Of a stretch of 64,000 nucleotides of DNA, positions 24,694 through 36,395 are shown piece by piece. The stretch is from Eudorina sp. 2006-703-Eu-15 (taxonomy: Eukaryota; Chlorophyta; Chlorophyceae; Chlamydomonadales; Volvocaceae), in the NCBI GenBank assembly GCA_003117195.1, contig BDSI01000009.1:372001-436000 (forward strand), written 5' to 3'. Under the pieces are notes generated by a model. That model was not told the DNA's origin and searched no databases. It worked only from the letters and a program-made list of their open reading frames with translations. Made by a program: the position numbers and the translations under genes. Position 1 is the stretch's first letter; every line of letters begins with the position of its first letter.

Positions 24694-27314
24694 TTAGGAT
24701 GCAGGCCATGGCGTGACATGGACATCTGAATTGTGCCCAGCCCAATGCCCTGTCCCATTATCACGGGGACCTTTCGACCCTCCAAACGGCATCACATGCA
24801 ACCGGACCTACCTTGCATTTCCTCCCACACGTCGATCCACACAATGTCCGGGTAAGCCGGGTACCGCATGGACACCTGCGAACCCCGTACAATTGCCGTA
24901 CATGTCACAATCAGCCAGGCACTCGTGCACCTCTCTGAACGCTGCAGAGCGATTGGTGACCGGGGATGGGAAAACAGCGGCGGGCCGCGGCGCGAACGCC
25001 GGGCGGACACGCTGCCGGAATGTTGTCCCCGGTGGGCAACCTATCTTGTCCCCACATGCCCAAACACCGGGAGCCCTCCGGACTTGGTCAAGTGCACCCG
25101 CAATATCCCTCTCCGTCCCTCCGGTTGCCGTGATGCAGCCACGGTGCAGTAACACAGCTACCCACCGACGCGTCCGCCACATGGACCCCTGCCGGCCCCC
25201 ATTGCCCGGTGGTGAGCAGCCCCTTGGCGTGCCCAATGCGGACGACGCTCAACCACATTACCGGCAGTGGTCCGGTACCGTATCTCCTATCCACGTCACC
25301 CAGCTCCAAGCCCCTCCACCACCACCACCGCACACACCTGCTGAAAGCGCTTCTCCACCTCACGCTCCACCCTTGCCGTGCCGTCGCCGCAACTGTACGT
25401 GATGCCCGCCACCTCCGCCGCCATATCCCGCAGAGCCCCGCCGGCGGCCTCCAGCAGCGCCTCCTCCGTTGCGGTACCACGATATCCCAGGCGACCGTCG
25501 CCGCCGTCGCCCCCGCCGCCCAGGTCCAGGGAGCCTTCCGACGCCCCGGAGGCGGAGTCATCCGTCGGACAACCGGACGCCGCGACGTCTGATGTGACAG
25601 ATGGCTGCTGCTGCTGCCGCTGTAATTGTTGCAGCTGCCGCAACGACTCAACACATGCGTCGTAGAGCCGCGCCAGGTTCTGCTCCCGCTGCGGTTAGCG
25701 CCGTGCGCCCGGCAGGGGGACGCGGGGCAAAACATATTTTCCCCCAAGTTCCCAGGGGGCGTGCTTCCGATCAGGGGCGACTCACGGGCGCGGTGGCGGT
25801 GATGCCTCAAGTGGCGTGTGTGCTCAGGCGCGATCCAGGGCCTGGTGCGCTCCCCCCACCGCGTGGGGGAAGAATGAAGGCTCCGAAACCTCAAGTTTGC
25901 GTGGCCGTGGGCGGAGCCCTCACCACCCGCCCTCCTCACCTGTGCCACTGACGCCCTCCAGGCGGCCAGATAGCCGTCCAGATTCTGGCTCCAAAACTCC
26001 AGCTGGACACGCAGATCTACGGTGGGGGGGGCCCAGGAGTTGGGGGCTGCCAGATGGACAGGCGAACAAGGCGACAGCCATCTCCATGATGGGTTAGCGC
26101 CAGGATTGTACTGGAAGCGGTGGTGGGGATGTGGGGCTCGGTGGTGCGGCGGAGGTGGCATCAGGGAGGAGGATCGCACATGCATGCACGGAGGGCGCGG
26201 GACGGAGGGAAGGGGCCTCCCCTGAGGCTCACCGGGGATGACCTCGCGGCGCCAGCGCTCGAACCGGGCGAACCGGGGGTCACGCGCCCTTGCGGAGGGC
26301 TGCGGCGCGGGTGGCACGAGCGGGCGGGCGGCGGTCAATGACCGGGGCGGATGGCTGGACGGACAGCCGTAAGGGTCACGAGGGAGCGAATGAGCGCCCA
26401 GCCCCTCGTACGTCGCCACGCCAGGCGTCTTTGCATGGAGACCGACAGGCGCCTTTGCATGGAGACCGACAGGCGCCTTTGCATGGAGACCGACAGCTCT
26501 CCGCCCGCTCGCTTCCTTCCCGGGGACCTGCGCACTCCCAGGCGGCGGCGCACCGCACCGGGCAGCCTCTAGGCAATGGGAACCCCTGGGGCCTGGAGAC
26601 GTTTGCGTCCATGCGAGCAAGACGGACGCAGGACTGCGGGTCCTCAGCCCGTTGCCATAGCAATTGCCCTTTTTTGCTCCCACCCCTGCCATCCCAGTAC
26701 ATGGAAAGATGGAATCCGGGATGGCGCGCACCAGGCCCAGCTTGGCCTCGTACTCGGCCCGCAGCTCGGGCGTCGAGAGCGTCGTGTAGGCGAGGCGGAG
26801 CAGCATGAAGGCGCTCGCCGCGGTTGGCTGCAGCAGGCGCGTGAGCGGTCACAGCGTTCGGGCGTTTGAAACGTGCGTTCGCCCAGGGTCGGGCGAACGT
26901 TTAGTGGCGTGATACAATGAAGGTCAAAGGATGCAGTTATCTGGGAAGGGCAAGGAGGCGAATGACCAGCCTTGTTGTGACACGGACTGCCGTTGCGGCC
27001 CCCCACCCACTCAGTCCCCTCACCGCCTTGTTCACGTCCGGATGCAGCAGCTTTGACTTGGCACGGAACGCGGCCTTGACCTCATCCAGCGAGGCGGCTT
27101 CGGACACACCGAGGACTTCAAAATATGAGCGTTGGGAGCTGCTTGTGCAGGAGACAAGGATCCCCAAGCGTCGTGACCCGCATGACCGCATTTCATATAG
27201 AGGAACACACATGGAGTTCCTTGCAGAAGCTGCCCTTGCAGATGCAGCGCACGCACTTCCGTTGGCGTTTGCACGCAACGATGGTGCGTCGTTGCAACAC
27301 CGTCGTTGCAACAT
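24694..27314 (-). CDS. DnaJ/J-domain protein, probably organelle-targeted
   Basis: Exons: 27314-27024, 26827-26732, 26299-26233, 26016-25940, 25679-25338, 24875-24812 and 24725-24694. All are GT-AG with closed phase, giving about 322 aa. Residues 1-60 are rich in Arg, Ala and Ser and nearly free of acids, like a chloroplast or mitochondrial transit peptide. The J domain follows: [20 protein letters not shown], then LLHPDVNK with the HPD tripeptide that activates Hsp70, then [21 protein letters not shown] across the intron. Later exons give [35 protein letters not shown], a Gln-rich insert and [19 protein letters not shown]. No zinc-finger or client-binding CTD of classical DnaJ is present, so it is a type III J protein. 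The 3' end is uncertain: an alternative donor would extend it into a coiled-coil frame ending at 24365. Confidence 0.78.
26429..26497. repeat. 24-bp tandem repeat, about three copies
   Basis: The unit starts CTTTGCATGGAGACCGACAG and recurs at 26429, 26453 and 26477, within the J-domain gene intron 26300-26731. Confidence 0.92.
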
Positions 27315-28064
27315 CGTGGCTTCACACGAACGCCTCTATCTGTCAACGGATATTGTGCTTTGTTTTAAGGAAAACCTCGAGACTTGCATAATATCAGCGA
27401 CAGTATCCGTTTGAAGTCGCGGGCGTTCAAACATTAACAGCAACAAAAAGGAAATTGCCGTTCAATACCATGAAGTGCAGTAGTCTGGCTTCATTGCAAG
27501 GTCTTCCGTGGATGTCGCATACGGCAAGCCTTGGGCTCCGTCTTTCTGTAGCATCATTATCATAACCCAGCTTCTTCATTACATACATCATTTTTGCTAC
27601 GCGGCGTGCAGAACTGCTGGTACACCGATTGTTCAATGACGCTAAGTTGAAAACTGTTAAAACAACCAAGTATCAATAACCGGAGATCACGTGTGACGTT
27701 CTAGCCTGTGCGTGCGCAGACAGCAAAGTGAGGGCAGAAGCAACTACGAGTTGATCCACGAACTGCACAGGACTGCACGAACGGAGCTGAGCTGGTGAAC
27801 AATCCTGAACAATGGACCAGAACTCATTCATGCGACTGAGACAACAGTTACTCAATACGTATACTCGAACGTCCATGTAATTGTGGATCGAGCGGGCATT
27901 ATAAACCGTTTCAGACCGTCGAAACAGCCAAACCACTCGTCCGTCGGATTTCCTGTTCACCTTTCCGGAGATCCGGGCACACCTTGAAAATTACGTATGG
28001 CCTTATCTCAGGATTTCCCAAGCAACCTGCCCGCCAGAGTCGGTGTGCGCCCGCCTATACCGCT
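27315..28064. other. Upstream region of the J-domain gene, no gene seen
   Basis: AT-richer sequence that should contain the J-domain promoter. No motif or coding frame is recognised. Confidence 0.4.
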
Positions 28065-28333
28065 CATGGTACTTTTTTGGGGGGAAATGCTCTTGTGCCG
28101 GAAAGATTCGGGCGGGCTTTCACCATGGAAATTGTATGTTGCTGATTATGTTTCAAGCCAAGCCATCACCAAAAAAAGACTGACCCCGCACAACTAATCG
28201 CATGGCTGTTTTGCAATTCAGTGAGCGGCTTCCGCATCTTCAGTCAGAGTGTTCTTGTGTTCAGTTTTATTAAATTATGGCTATAGTTTTTATTTTATGT
28301 AATTAGTAAGCACCCCATGGACGAGCGTCTTCA
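28065..28333 (+). repeat. Dispersed repeat, copy 1 (269 bp)
   Basis: Nearly identical to 36396-36660 from CATGGTACTTTTTTGG to ATGGACGAGCGTCTTCA, with a few substitutions and small indels. It carries no long reading frame. Sequences outside these limits are unrelated, so this is a mobile, short non-autonomous element or an LTR-like unit. Confidence 0.88.
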
Positions 28334-29189
28334 AAACGAATTGGCAACTGTCCGCGCTGCCAAAAGAGTTTGGTTTCATGTCACCGCTTTTTCCCAATTT
28401 TTGGAGCGCTCGGCGCGAAACTTGGGGGGATCCGCCTGCGCGTCGGATCATTTGATAGGGCATCTAATTTGCTGCCAAGTGCGAAAACCGCTCCTGAAAG
28501 CGTGCAAGTCGAGGCGTTACGCACGCACGGACGGACAATTTCGTTATGGAATCCCTCCGCAACCTTCGAATACTCCGGGAACTCCGCAATCTTCGATTGC
28601 TCCGGGAATATGACAAACCTAGCGGATAATGAACGTTTTGCCGTTACCCACACACAGCGCACGGCACACTGTCATTCACACTGCCATGTAGTTCTGCAAG
28701 CACCAACCAACTACTGTCAGTCGAATACGCAACACCCAGTTCAGCCTGTCCACAGAACGGGCGGTCCCTTCGATTCGTCCATTCGATCTCTGCTTGCATG
28801 GCCAGCAACCTGTGCCACCTTGTAAGGACGATCCGTCTACCTTAACGATAGACGAATACCTAGCTAGCGGAAGCGTGGATCTTTAGTAGTAACACAAAAG
28901 AATATTGGGTCAGGTTGGGACTCGGACCCAAAGCACAGTATGTAAGTGGCAGCACCTGCCCCTGCCCTGTGAGCTTTTGTGCACCGCGGACCTCACAATC
29001 CGCGTGTCGTACCTTGATACGACAGATCGTGCATATCTGTGTTCTCCTAGAGAACTCCAAAGCCATTACGACATACCACATAATGCTTTGGTTATAATTT
29101 ATAATTTGCGATCCAACTTAATTCTAGGATCGGTTAACTCACGTTATTGGTAAGGCCCGCGGGTCGGACCCGCGAAATTGCTAAGTCCG

Positions 29190-29225
29190 AAGCACGGTCT
29201 TACACTCCCCCCTCCCTGAAGCGAA
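29190..29225 (-). mobile_element. Polypurine tract / LTR edge-like junction
   Basis: On the minus strand a purine run (GGGAGGGGGGAG) is followed at 29204 by TGTAAGACC. This resembles the junction at 33736-33749 (GGTGGGGAGGAA then TGTAACAC). It is probably a second Ty3/gypsy LTR edge. The palindrome CGCGGGTC/GACCCGCG lies nearby at about 29158-29174. Confidence 0.4.
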
Positions 29226-29439
29226 CGTCCCGGGAGCTGTTCCGAAATAGGAACTTAATCTTCATACACCTGATCCGGGCAGTAGCTTTGTCCTCAGCGG
29301 GAACTCGTGTAGCGCGAAAAAAGTTGGTGGCTAGGATTTTGTGGTGTTCGCGCTTTTTGTATGCTACAACCTATCCAGGGCCGCACCTGCCAAGATCGCA
29401 CTCTAAGCGACACCATCACCAACCCAGCCAGTGGCCACT

Positions 29440-29970
29440 CCACGCCACAGCAGCCGAAAAACGCAAACACGGCGCACACTCCAAGCGACACTGCAGGAAA
29501 ACATCACGGCGAAGGGGCCACTCCATGGCCACAACAGCTGACAGACGCAAACGCTGCACGCGTGCACCTCAAGCGAACGAAAATCCGCATGAAAATGACA
29601 CGGTGAAAAAGGCCATTCCAGAGCTAGTCACAATCGCCGAAAAGTCAAACGTGGCGTGGAAGCCAAGCAATGCCGCAACCAGAAACGGCGCAAGGGCAAC
29701 TCCAAGCCGCAAATGCCACAAACTCAAACGTGGCGCGCAATCCAAGCGATGCCACAAACAGAAACACAGCGTAAACAAGGGGCCACTTCAGGCCACAACT
29801 GCTGCCGAACCATCAAGCAAGCATGCACGGCTCGCACTGCAAGCGAAGCCACTAGCAAGTATGTAACACCGACGGCGCAAAGGTCAATCGACGACCACAA
29901 ATGCCGCAATCTTCGAGCCGTCAGCCTCATGCCGACATACGTGCACCAAAAGCACAGACGGCGGGGCCCT
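29440..29970. repeat. Degenerate tandem repeats rich in GCCACAAC/CAAACG motifs
   Basis: Imperfect units combining GCCACAACAGC, CGCAAACGC, GGCGCA and CTCCAAGCGA recur with irregular spacing. The plus frame at 29147-29866 stays open through them but looks like translated repeat, not a gene. Confidence 0.5.
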
Positions 29971-30468
29971 ACATTTTCCGCCAAACGTTGGAGCTCACAT
30001 CGCCCAGGATACCATACCTAATGCAGAGCGCAACAAAGCCTTCATTGGCTACACTTCGTTCACACTCCCTTCGCATCACCCTTATCTGAAGCCGCATCGA
30101 CTCAAGCAAAGGCACCCTTAGCCCTTACTACCTTCATTTGCGGCTTAGACACGGCAGGAGAGAAGCGACTGTAGTTTTTAAGCAAGGTTCTGAACGGCAG
30201 CCTTTCGGCTGTCGGTTGTTAGTTATGCTCCGGTGACCCGGATCACCGGGGCTACCGTGCTCCTATATATACTTGGAAGCTTTCACTGTTCAGCATTCTG
30301 CCTTCACTTTATGATTCTTGCTGTTCGCAAACTTTCACAAGCCATACCAGACTACAGTTCATCGGACTACCATCACTGGACCGCTCTGACTTTTCAACTG
30401 TGCCTCGCTTACTTCATACTGTTTGCCTTTAATACTGACCTGCACCTTCAATTCAAGTACGAAATGGC

Positions 30469-30980
30469 TAAGACTTGTCGCGACGTAGTCAACGATACCG
30501 CGGTCGCCGGCAATGACAACGTCGTTGCTACTTTCCGCGCCGCGCAAGAGCAGGAGCAGCTAATTGCTCAAGAGAGAAAGGAACATGTCTGGCACTAAGC
30601 GCTCGGCCACCGATATCGAGTTCAAGGACGCCCTCAACTGGCCGCGGCCGGGGCCGGCACCTCTTCATCCCCTCATTTCCGTGGCTGAGCCCGCTCCCAA
30701 AGTTGCGCGCACTACCGCTAACAAGCCCGAACTCGCCAACGCCTCGGAGGCCGAGGCAGGCATGGACGTCAAAGTCAACGACGCCCGAAGGAGTCTGGCG
30801 CTTTCGCGCAGCAACTTCGGATAACCGAGGGCACGGTCTCCTTCATCAACCTGGCGAAGCCGTGCTTGCTTCACATGGACTACGACTGCTGGCGCGCGTC
30901 CTGGACTCGCTCACCGGCCACCGTGTTTAGCCCGCTGCAGCGGTTTCTGGCTTCCCAAGCCCTTGCCTGGGCCATTCGAG
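30469..30980 (+). other. Overlapping open frames, possible retroelement gag-like region
   Basis: A frame ending KEHVWH overlaps the next ATG (ATGTCTGGCACTAA at 30585-30598). The second frame encodes MSGTKRSATDIEFKDALNWP and stops at 30824, after which an open frame reads INLAKPCLLHMDYDCW. Codon use is compatible with coding. The position just 5' of the 49-bp repeat cluster and among other retroelements suggests an element ORF1. I do not recognise a domain. Confidence 0.35.
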
Positions 30981-31000
30981 TTCCTGATGGCCGCAGCTGC

Positions 31001-31165
31001 GGTTCACTGCCCCTGTGGGGTCGCCCAAGTCCCTAAGGGTCGCTGCTGCGGTTCACTGCCCCTGTGGGGTCGCCCAAGTCCCTAAGGGCCGCAGCTGCGG
31101 TTCACTGCCCCTGTGGGGTCGCCCAAGTTCCTAAGAGCCGCTGCTGCGATTCACTGCCCCTATTA
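31001..31165 (+). repeat. 49-bp tandem repeat, about 3.4 copies
   Basis: The unit begins GGTTCACTGCCCCTGTGGGG and recurs at 31001, 31050, 31099 and, diverged, 31148. A related cluster is at 32819-32930. Confidence 0.92.
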
Positions 31166-31543
31166 TTTGGATGTTACAGTGGACCCCGCGGGTCATCGGT
31201 GACAGCCCCGGCGACAGCCAAGGCTTCCTCAACATACACTGCCTAAATGAACTAACGCCACCATGGCGCTCCGGACAGGCTCCCCAAGTGCACCGAAACA
31301 CTCCCCGGGTCCACACTACCAGGGAACCACCCCGTTCCTGAGAACCAACCATGGCAAGGGATAAAGCCCGCTCAGGGGGAGTTAGCCACTATTAGTGAAC
31401 CACCACCCCCACCAAGGCGGGGTCACTTCTCCAGCGGTGGCCCGCAGTCTTGGAGGGCCGCAGGGGCTCACGAGTCACCATCAGGGGCCTGCGCGTACAG
31501 TCCCACCGGGCCAAAAAAAACGCCCACTCCACTGGGCGGTCTA

Positions 31544-32540
31544 TTACGACAGAATACCTACAGGGCTTAAGAATCCTGGCCTGACGGAACCGCACCTCGG
31601 CACACAAGACGACCGTCCTGCACTTTCAGGATGGGGTGTGTAGCCCCCACCGCTGACCACCCTTTCACTGGGACTCCCAGTGAAGTCGTAGAGTTGGCTC
31701 CAAAAGTCTGCCACTGCCCGCCGGGCGGCTAGCCCTTCAGCGTCCTCTAAGGGCCGTGGGATCCCGCCCGCGTTCCTGGACCTGTCGGCCCTCAGGGCTC
31801 GCCGGCCCGTTTCCATGGCACTGGTTGCCGCCAAGACGACAACGTCCCAGACACACTGTTGCACACCCACGGGGGGTGTTGCGAGCCACACCTGCCTGCT
31901 GCCTTTGAATAGCCTTGCCTCGATCTGCACGACAACCGCTTGTGCCACCCCACAGCCCCCAAAATGGTGTTGCCTGGGTGTTGGCTGTATCACCCCAACG
32001 CCAGGGTACATCCCGCATCCACAAGGGGCCACCGCCGCCCCCCTCATGTGGGAGTTACCAAGCATTGGGATGCCATCAACCGCCAGTCGCCAATACGCCT
32101 CCTTATTGGAGTTTTCCCACTTGGCCTCCGTCCACATCCGCTGCATGTTCCCTATTACCTTGGAAACCATCCTCGACACTTCTTGTGCAGTATCCTCTAC
32201 CCCAAGCACTTCGCAAACAAAGTGTGTGTGCGCCGCACACCTCGCCTCCCCTAGGCTTTGCAGCTGCAGTGTCGTGCCATACCGCACAGTCTACTCGTGG
32301 AGTGCCACTTTGAGGCCGTTTTGCAGCCTCCACCCCATGCACCTCACCAGCATTTCCGTGACTTCCTCTCTCCCTGGAGGAGTCGCCTCGGTGGGCCCCA
32401 GGGTCCTGTAGTAGGTGTCGTACAATGGTCGGCCCTGCTCATCAAATACGGTGCAATGCACTGTCCCAGCATCTCAAGAAGCCTTTGCCAGCTCTCAGCT
32501 ACATACTACAGGTCCCCTCGGCGGCTTCCCACCACCCTGG
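31544..32540 (-). mobile_element. LINE ORF2 C-terminal fragment, broken
   Basis: On the minus strand, FDEQGRPLYDTYYRTLGPTE leads through an in-frame stop to a longer frame with EAYWRLAVDGIPML, the cysteine pair PCGCG, and HHFGGCGVAQAVVVQI. It then has WLATPPVGVQQCVWDV, parallel to the fragment at 3327-3722. This fits the zinc-binding tail after reverse transcriptase in non-LTR elements. The internal stop and missing catalytic core make it a pseudogene. It lies between the two 49-bp repeat clusters. Confidence 0.7.
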
Positions 32541-32818
32541 TGGGATGTCTTGTCGGAGCACTTCTAGGGCCGCCTCACACTCCCTCCACCGGTCCCACTC
32601 CTGCCACCCGTCGGCTCCTACCCCCCAGCACTCCCTAACAAACATTACCCATCCCCGGCGACGCTGGCGCTGTGTGCGGGCGGTCGGGGGGTTCACGTCC
32701 AAGTTCCTCTCCCATCCGTCCGTCATGTCCCGGAGCCGGGATATCACTTGAACCGCATGCCCCATGGTCCTCAGCGACAGGCATTTGGCAAGGGTGTCAT
32801 GCCTATGTTCGAGCCCCG

Positions 32819-32930
32819 GGGGTCGCCCAAGTTCCTAAGGGCCGCTGTGGGGTCGCCCTGTCGTGTCCCTGTGGGGTCGCCCAAGTTCTTAAGGGCCGCT
32901 GCTGCGGTTCACTGCCCCTGTGGGGCCACT
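32819..32930 (+). repeat. Second cluster of the 49-bp repeat family
   Basis: Two to three rearranged units containing GGGGTCGCCCAAGTT and AAGGGCCGCTG, matching the cluster at 31001-31165 in the same orientation. Confidence 0.85.
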
Positions 32931-33480
32931 ACTCGTCGTTCTTTCGTGCTACCGCCACTTTCGGGCCTCGTCACTGCCAGGACTCCTGCTATCTCTTCGG
33001 TCTGCAGTGTAAAGGCCCAATCCCAAGCCGCTGTGTTGCCATCATTCCCGGCGCCGGAGCCTCATAATCGACAGCCGAATAGAGTTCAGAACCGACGCGA
33101 AACTCATACCTCATCAGGCACAACCATGGCACATCTCCACGGCCACGGAATGAACATCACTGCACTGCGCCACTGCATACCTGCAAGCTCAGGGGCTCAT
33201 CCAAACCCAGAGTATCACACCATCACAAGCAGCCGCAGGTACGAGATCCACAGGTCTGGACATGCAAGCTCATCAGCAGGCAAATAACGCAATCGCAGTA
33301 CACATGCCGTATGCGGCACACACCCCTTCCGATAACAAGCGCTCCATCCAAACGCAATGGCAAGGAAATCCAGCCAAACTGCTGGTCAATGCGACCAAGC
33401 CGTTTAATGCATCATTCCGCCCAGCAGATCCGCCCAGCAGACGTGATCTATCTAACAAGAACTACTAGTGATTGAAGGCC
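32931..33480. other. No gene recognised
   Basis: Sequence between the second 49-bp cluster and the putative LTR. Only short frames are present. Confidence 0.4.
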
Positions 33481-33736
33481 TGAGACACCAGATAGTAAGC
33501 AACTACTCGAGTCCTGAAAGGTGGTATCAAAAGATACCGAGAATGGCTGACGGTAGGGACTTAGTAGTGCGGATGTGTCGGGGTGTCTTCAGGGAGGTGC
33601 AGCCCTGTGCGGACAAGCTGGTTCCGTAAGCAGAAACGGAAACGAAACGGAAACCAGAAGTTAACCGGAAGTTAGGAATGACACATTAAGATAATGATAA
33701 TGATATTGTGTAAGGTGCGAAGCCTTGTGTTACATT
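33481..33736 (-). mobile_element. Putative Ty3/gypsy 3' LTR (256 bp)
   Basis: On the minus strand it begins TGTAACACAAGG immediately after a polypurine tract (33737-33749) and could end GGTGTCTCA at 33481, giving TG...CA termini. It lies directly downstream of the chromodomain frame at 33768-34165, as expected for a 3' LTR. The outer limit is inferred. Confidence 0.5.
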
Positions 33737-33767
33737 CCTCCCCACCTGGAGCGAGAGTCCCTGCGAG

Positions 33768-34165
33768 CTATGAGTTGTGGGCGCGTTTGCCGCGTGTCAG
33801 CATTCTGGGTTGTGGTTTGGGTTGTGGGTTATCTTTGTGTTGTGCGGGGGTTGGGGGTTTGGGATGGGTAGCCCAATACGTATCGATGGCGGATGGCGTG
33901 ATGTTGTGTTCGGGCTCCCATGAATTGTGCTCAGGTCCATATCCGTCCCACGCCACCAGAAATTCGAGGCGTTTGCCAGGCGTTTGCCCGAGTGGTGTTT
34001 CTTTTCGTGATGCGCGAGGAGCGTTCGTACAGCCCAGTATGGACCATCATCCAGGACAGCAATGGGTCCTGGTGGTTGTCGGCCCTTGCTTGGCACGTGT
34101 GGTTTGAGGAGGGACATGTGGAAGACTGGGCATATGCGAAACGTGGGGGGGCCGTCACCATACAT
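33768..34165 (-). mobile_element. Ty3/gypsy polyprotein C-terminus with chromodomain (frameshifted)
   Basis: One frame reads FRICPVFHMSLLKPHVP, the conserved integrase C-terminal motif of gypsy elements, then AVRTLLAHHEKKHHSGKRL. The chromodomain continues in another frame as EFLVAWDGYGPEHNSWEPE, with the aromatic and W-E-P residues that line the methyl-lysine groove. The shift occurs at a local near-duplication (CGCCTGGCAAACGCCTCG). The element is a dead chromovirus tail followed by a polypurine tract and LTR. Confidence 0.82.
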
Positions 34166-34364
34166 TCGTCATACATTTCACAGGTCGGTAAATAATCCGT
34201 TTGCGTGCGTCGTGCGTCTCCGTATTTAGTATTTGCGGTATGATTTGCCTTGCGGTGGTGGCGCGGCTGCCTTGTCCGCGCGCCTGCATATGGTAAGTTG
34301 TTTCCAGGTTCTATGGTAAGTATATTGATACCTGGGATCGGGCGGGCGGGCGGGTTGCAATTCT

Positions 34365-34487
<123 letters not shown>

Positions 34488-34549
34488 GCGGGCGGGTTGC
34501 AATTCTAAACACACCGCGTCCCAAACCCTTGCCTCCCCCCAACCCCCTC

Positions 34550-35013
34550 AGGTGACCTCTTCCCTGGCGGACCCCGCCGCCGCCCGCGTGGATTGCATCT
34601 CCTGCGTCACCACCACTCCCGTCGGCTCCTGGGCCTGCGGCGAGTGCGCCAAGAAGCCCACCGCCGCCGAGAGGGCCGCCTGCATCAGCCCCCCGCCGAC
34701 CTCACCGCCCTACTCGAACAACGCCACATGCGACCCGAGCCAGTGGGCCTATCAGCCCACTGCCTGTCAGCAGGGTGACTCGGCGGCCGGCATCACCGCC
34801 CGGGCGGCCTGCAGGTCCTGTGTGTCGCTGATGAGGAGCGCGGGGCTGGATGGCTCCAAGTGCCTGGCGTGCAGCAACGCGGGGGTGGCGGACTCGACGA
34901 TGCAGGAGATCTGCCTGGCCGAGTGCGTCCCCGCCACGGCGGCCAAAGGTGGGTGTAGCGGCAGGCGGCGGTGGGAGGTGCGGGCAGCGGTCGGTGGGAG
35001 AGGTGGGCGTTAA
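34550..35013 (+). CDS. Cysteine-rich protein exon, orphan
   Basis: After an acceptor CCCCTCAG, an open frame encodes regularly spaced cysteines: DCISCVTTTP, SWACGECAKK, RAACISP, CDPSQWAYQPTACQQ, CRSCVSLM, KCLACSNAG and ICLAEC. A donor AAAG|GTGGGT at about 34950 would end the exon; otherwise the frame runs to a stop at 35011. Codon use is strongly coding. Paired cysteines of this sort suggest a secreted or wall-associated disulfide-rich protein, but I find no start exon, signal peptide or downstream exon. It may be a displaced gene fragment among retroelements. Family not identified. Confidence 0.5.
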
Positions 35014-35663
35014 TGGGAGAGGTGGGGCTAGAAGGCTGTGGGGCGGTGTGGGGTAGGCGAGGGGCAGGACGGACGAGTTGGGGCGGACAGCAACAGGACG
35101 GCGAGGGCGGTTGGGGGGCGGAATGAGCGCCCCCGGGGGCTGCAGGCGCTGGGTGCGGGTCCAGACCGCCCCCGCAGGACCGCCCGCGGGCTCCAGGGGA
35201 GAACGTCACTTCCCTCCCCCCTGGGTTGACAGAAGAGACCCACACAGGACCACCAACAACAACAACACCGCAACAATGTACCCCGGCCAGGGACGGAGGG
35301 CCCGACGGCCAGGGACGGGCCCAGGGACGGGCCCCCGTCCCTGGCCGACCGGCCGCGATGAAACGCCGCGCTCAGCGCGAAAACGCACAAAAATTCCAAA
35401 GTGTAGAACATACATAAAGGGAGATCCCTGAATGATCAGCGGCTGCTCGCAGCGTCACAGGCCCGCAGCAGTTGAACTGTACTGCACGCAGACAGCTCAA
35501 ACGTCAAACCCCGACGCAAGCGCCAGATCTTTTGCTTCGCTTGCTGTTAGAGCTAAACAAATTGCAACCTTTACAAAGACAAGTTACCCCACAGGCCAGG
35601 CTGCCATGTCAACTCTCTTGCAATGCTTCGCGCCATCGCACTTGCGTGAAACCTCAACTCACT

Positions 35664-36183
35664 GAACATGGGTCCCAAAGTAGCGGCTACCAAAAGGAAG
35701 AGACAGCGCCTTCCGCCAGTGAAAGCGAGACGGTCAACGCGGCAACAGACGCCTTCCGATGGAGAGGGGAGCGGCGACGACGCAGCGGCCGTCGCTGCAG
35801 CTGGCCCAAAAGTATAGGGGGATGCCGAGATGGCGGTGCTTTTACAAAATGCAAAAGATGCGCAGCGTGAGCCGACCTTTGCGGCCTACGCGACGCAGTT
35901 TCGGAAGCTGGAGGTGCGCACGCTTTGGAACGGACGGGGAAAGGGGCGCAGTCCTCAGGGTTCACACAGACCTCCTGGCACACAGACCTCCGATCGACAC
36001 CGGCCCCGATCGCCCTCCTCCCCATCCGGGCCCACAGAGAATATGCGCGCCATACATAAAGAATCCGTACGGATTGGAGCTGTACGGATTGGAGCTGTAC
36101 GGATTGGAGCTTGCCAAGATGGGTGTGGAGCTCATCAACCTGCTGCAACAAAAGAAGGTGTGCGGTTTGCGGATGCAAAAATA
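35664..36183 (+). pseudogene. Broken coding remnant, basic N-terminus and repeat tail
   Basis: An ATG near 35668 encodes MGPKVAATKRKRQRLPPVKA and stops after about 50 codons. Other frames continue with plausible coding (VLLQNAKDAQREPTFAAYAT). A 15-bp tandem repeat at 36068-36110 encodes repeated YGLEL before a stop at 36183. It looks like a decayed element or gene; family unknown. Confidence 0.3.
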
Positions 36184-36395
36184 AACCGAGCGAGTGGGAG
36201 TTTTTTTAGGGTTTCGTGTTGAGGGGTGGGGTTTGGGGGGAGACGATGGTGTTGGTCCTCTACTCAGGGTCCCCCGCTGATGCCCCCTGCTGATGCCCCC
36301 TGCTGATGTCCCCACCATGCTGCTGTCAGCATGCCGCCACCACCATCGGCAACGCAAGCAGCATGATCCGATGGCTCTGTCAGAATAACCGCTTC

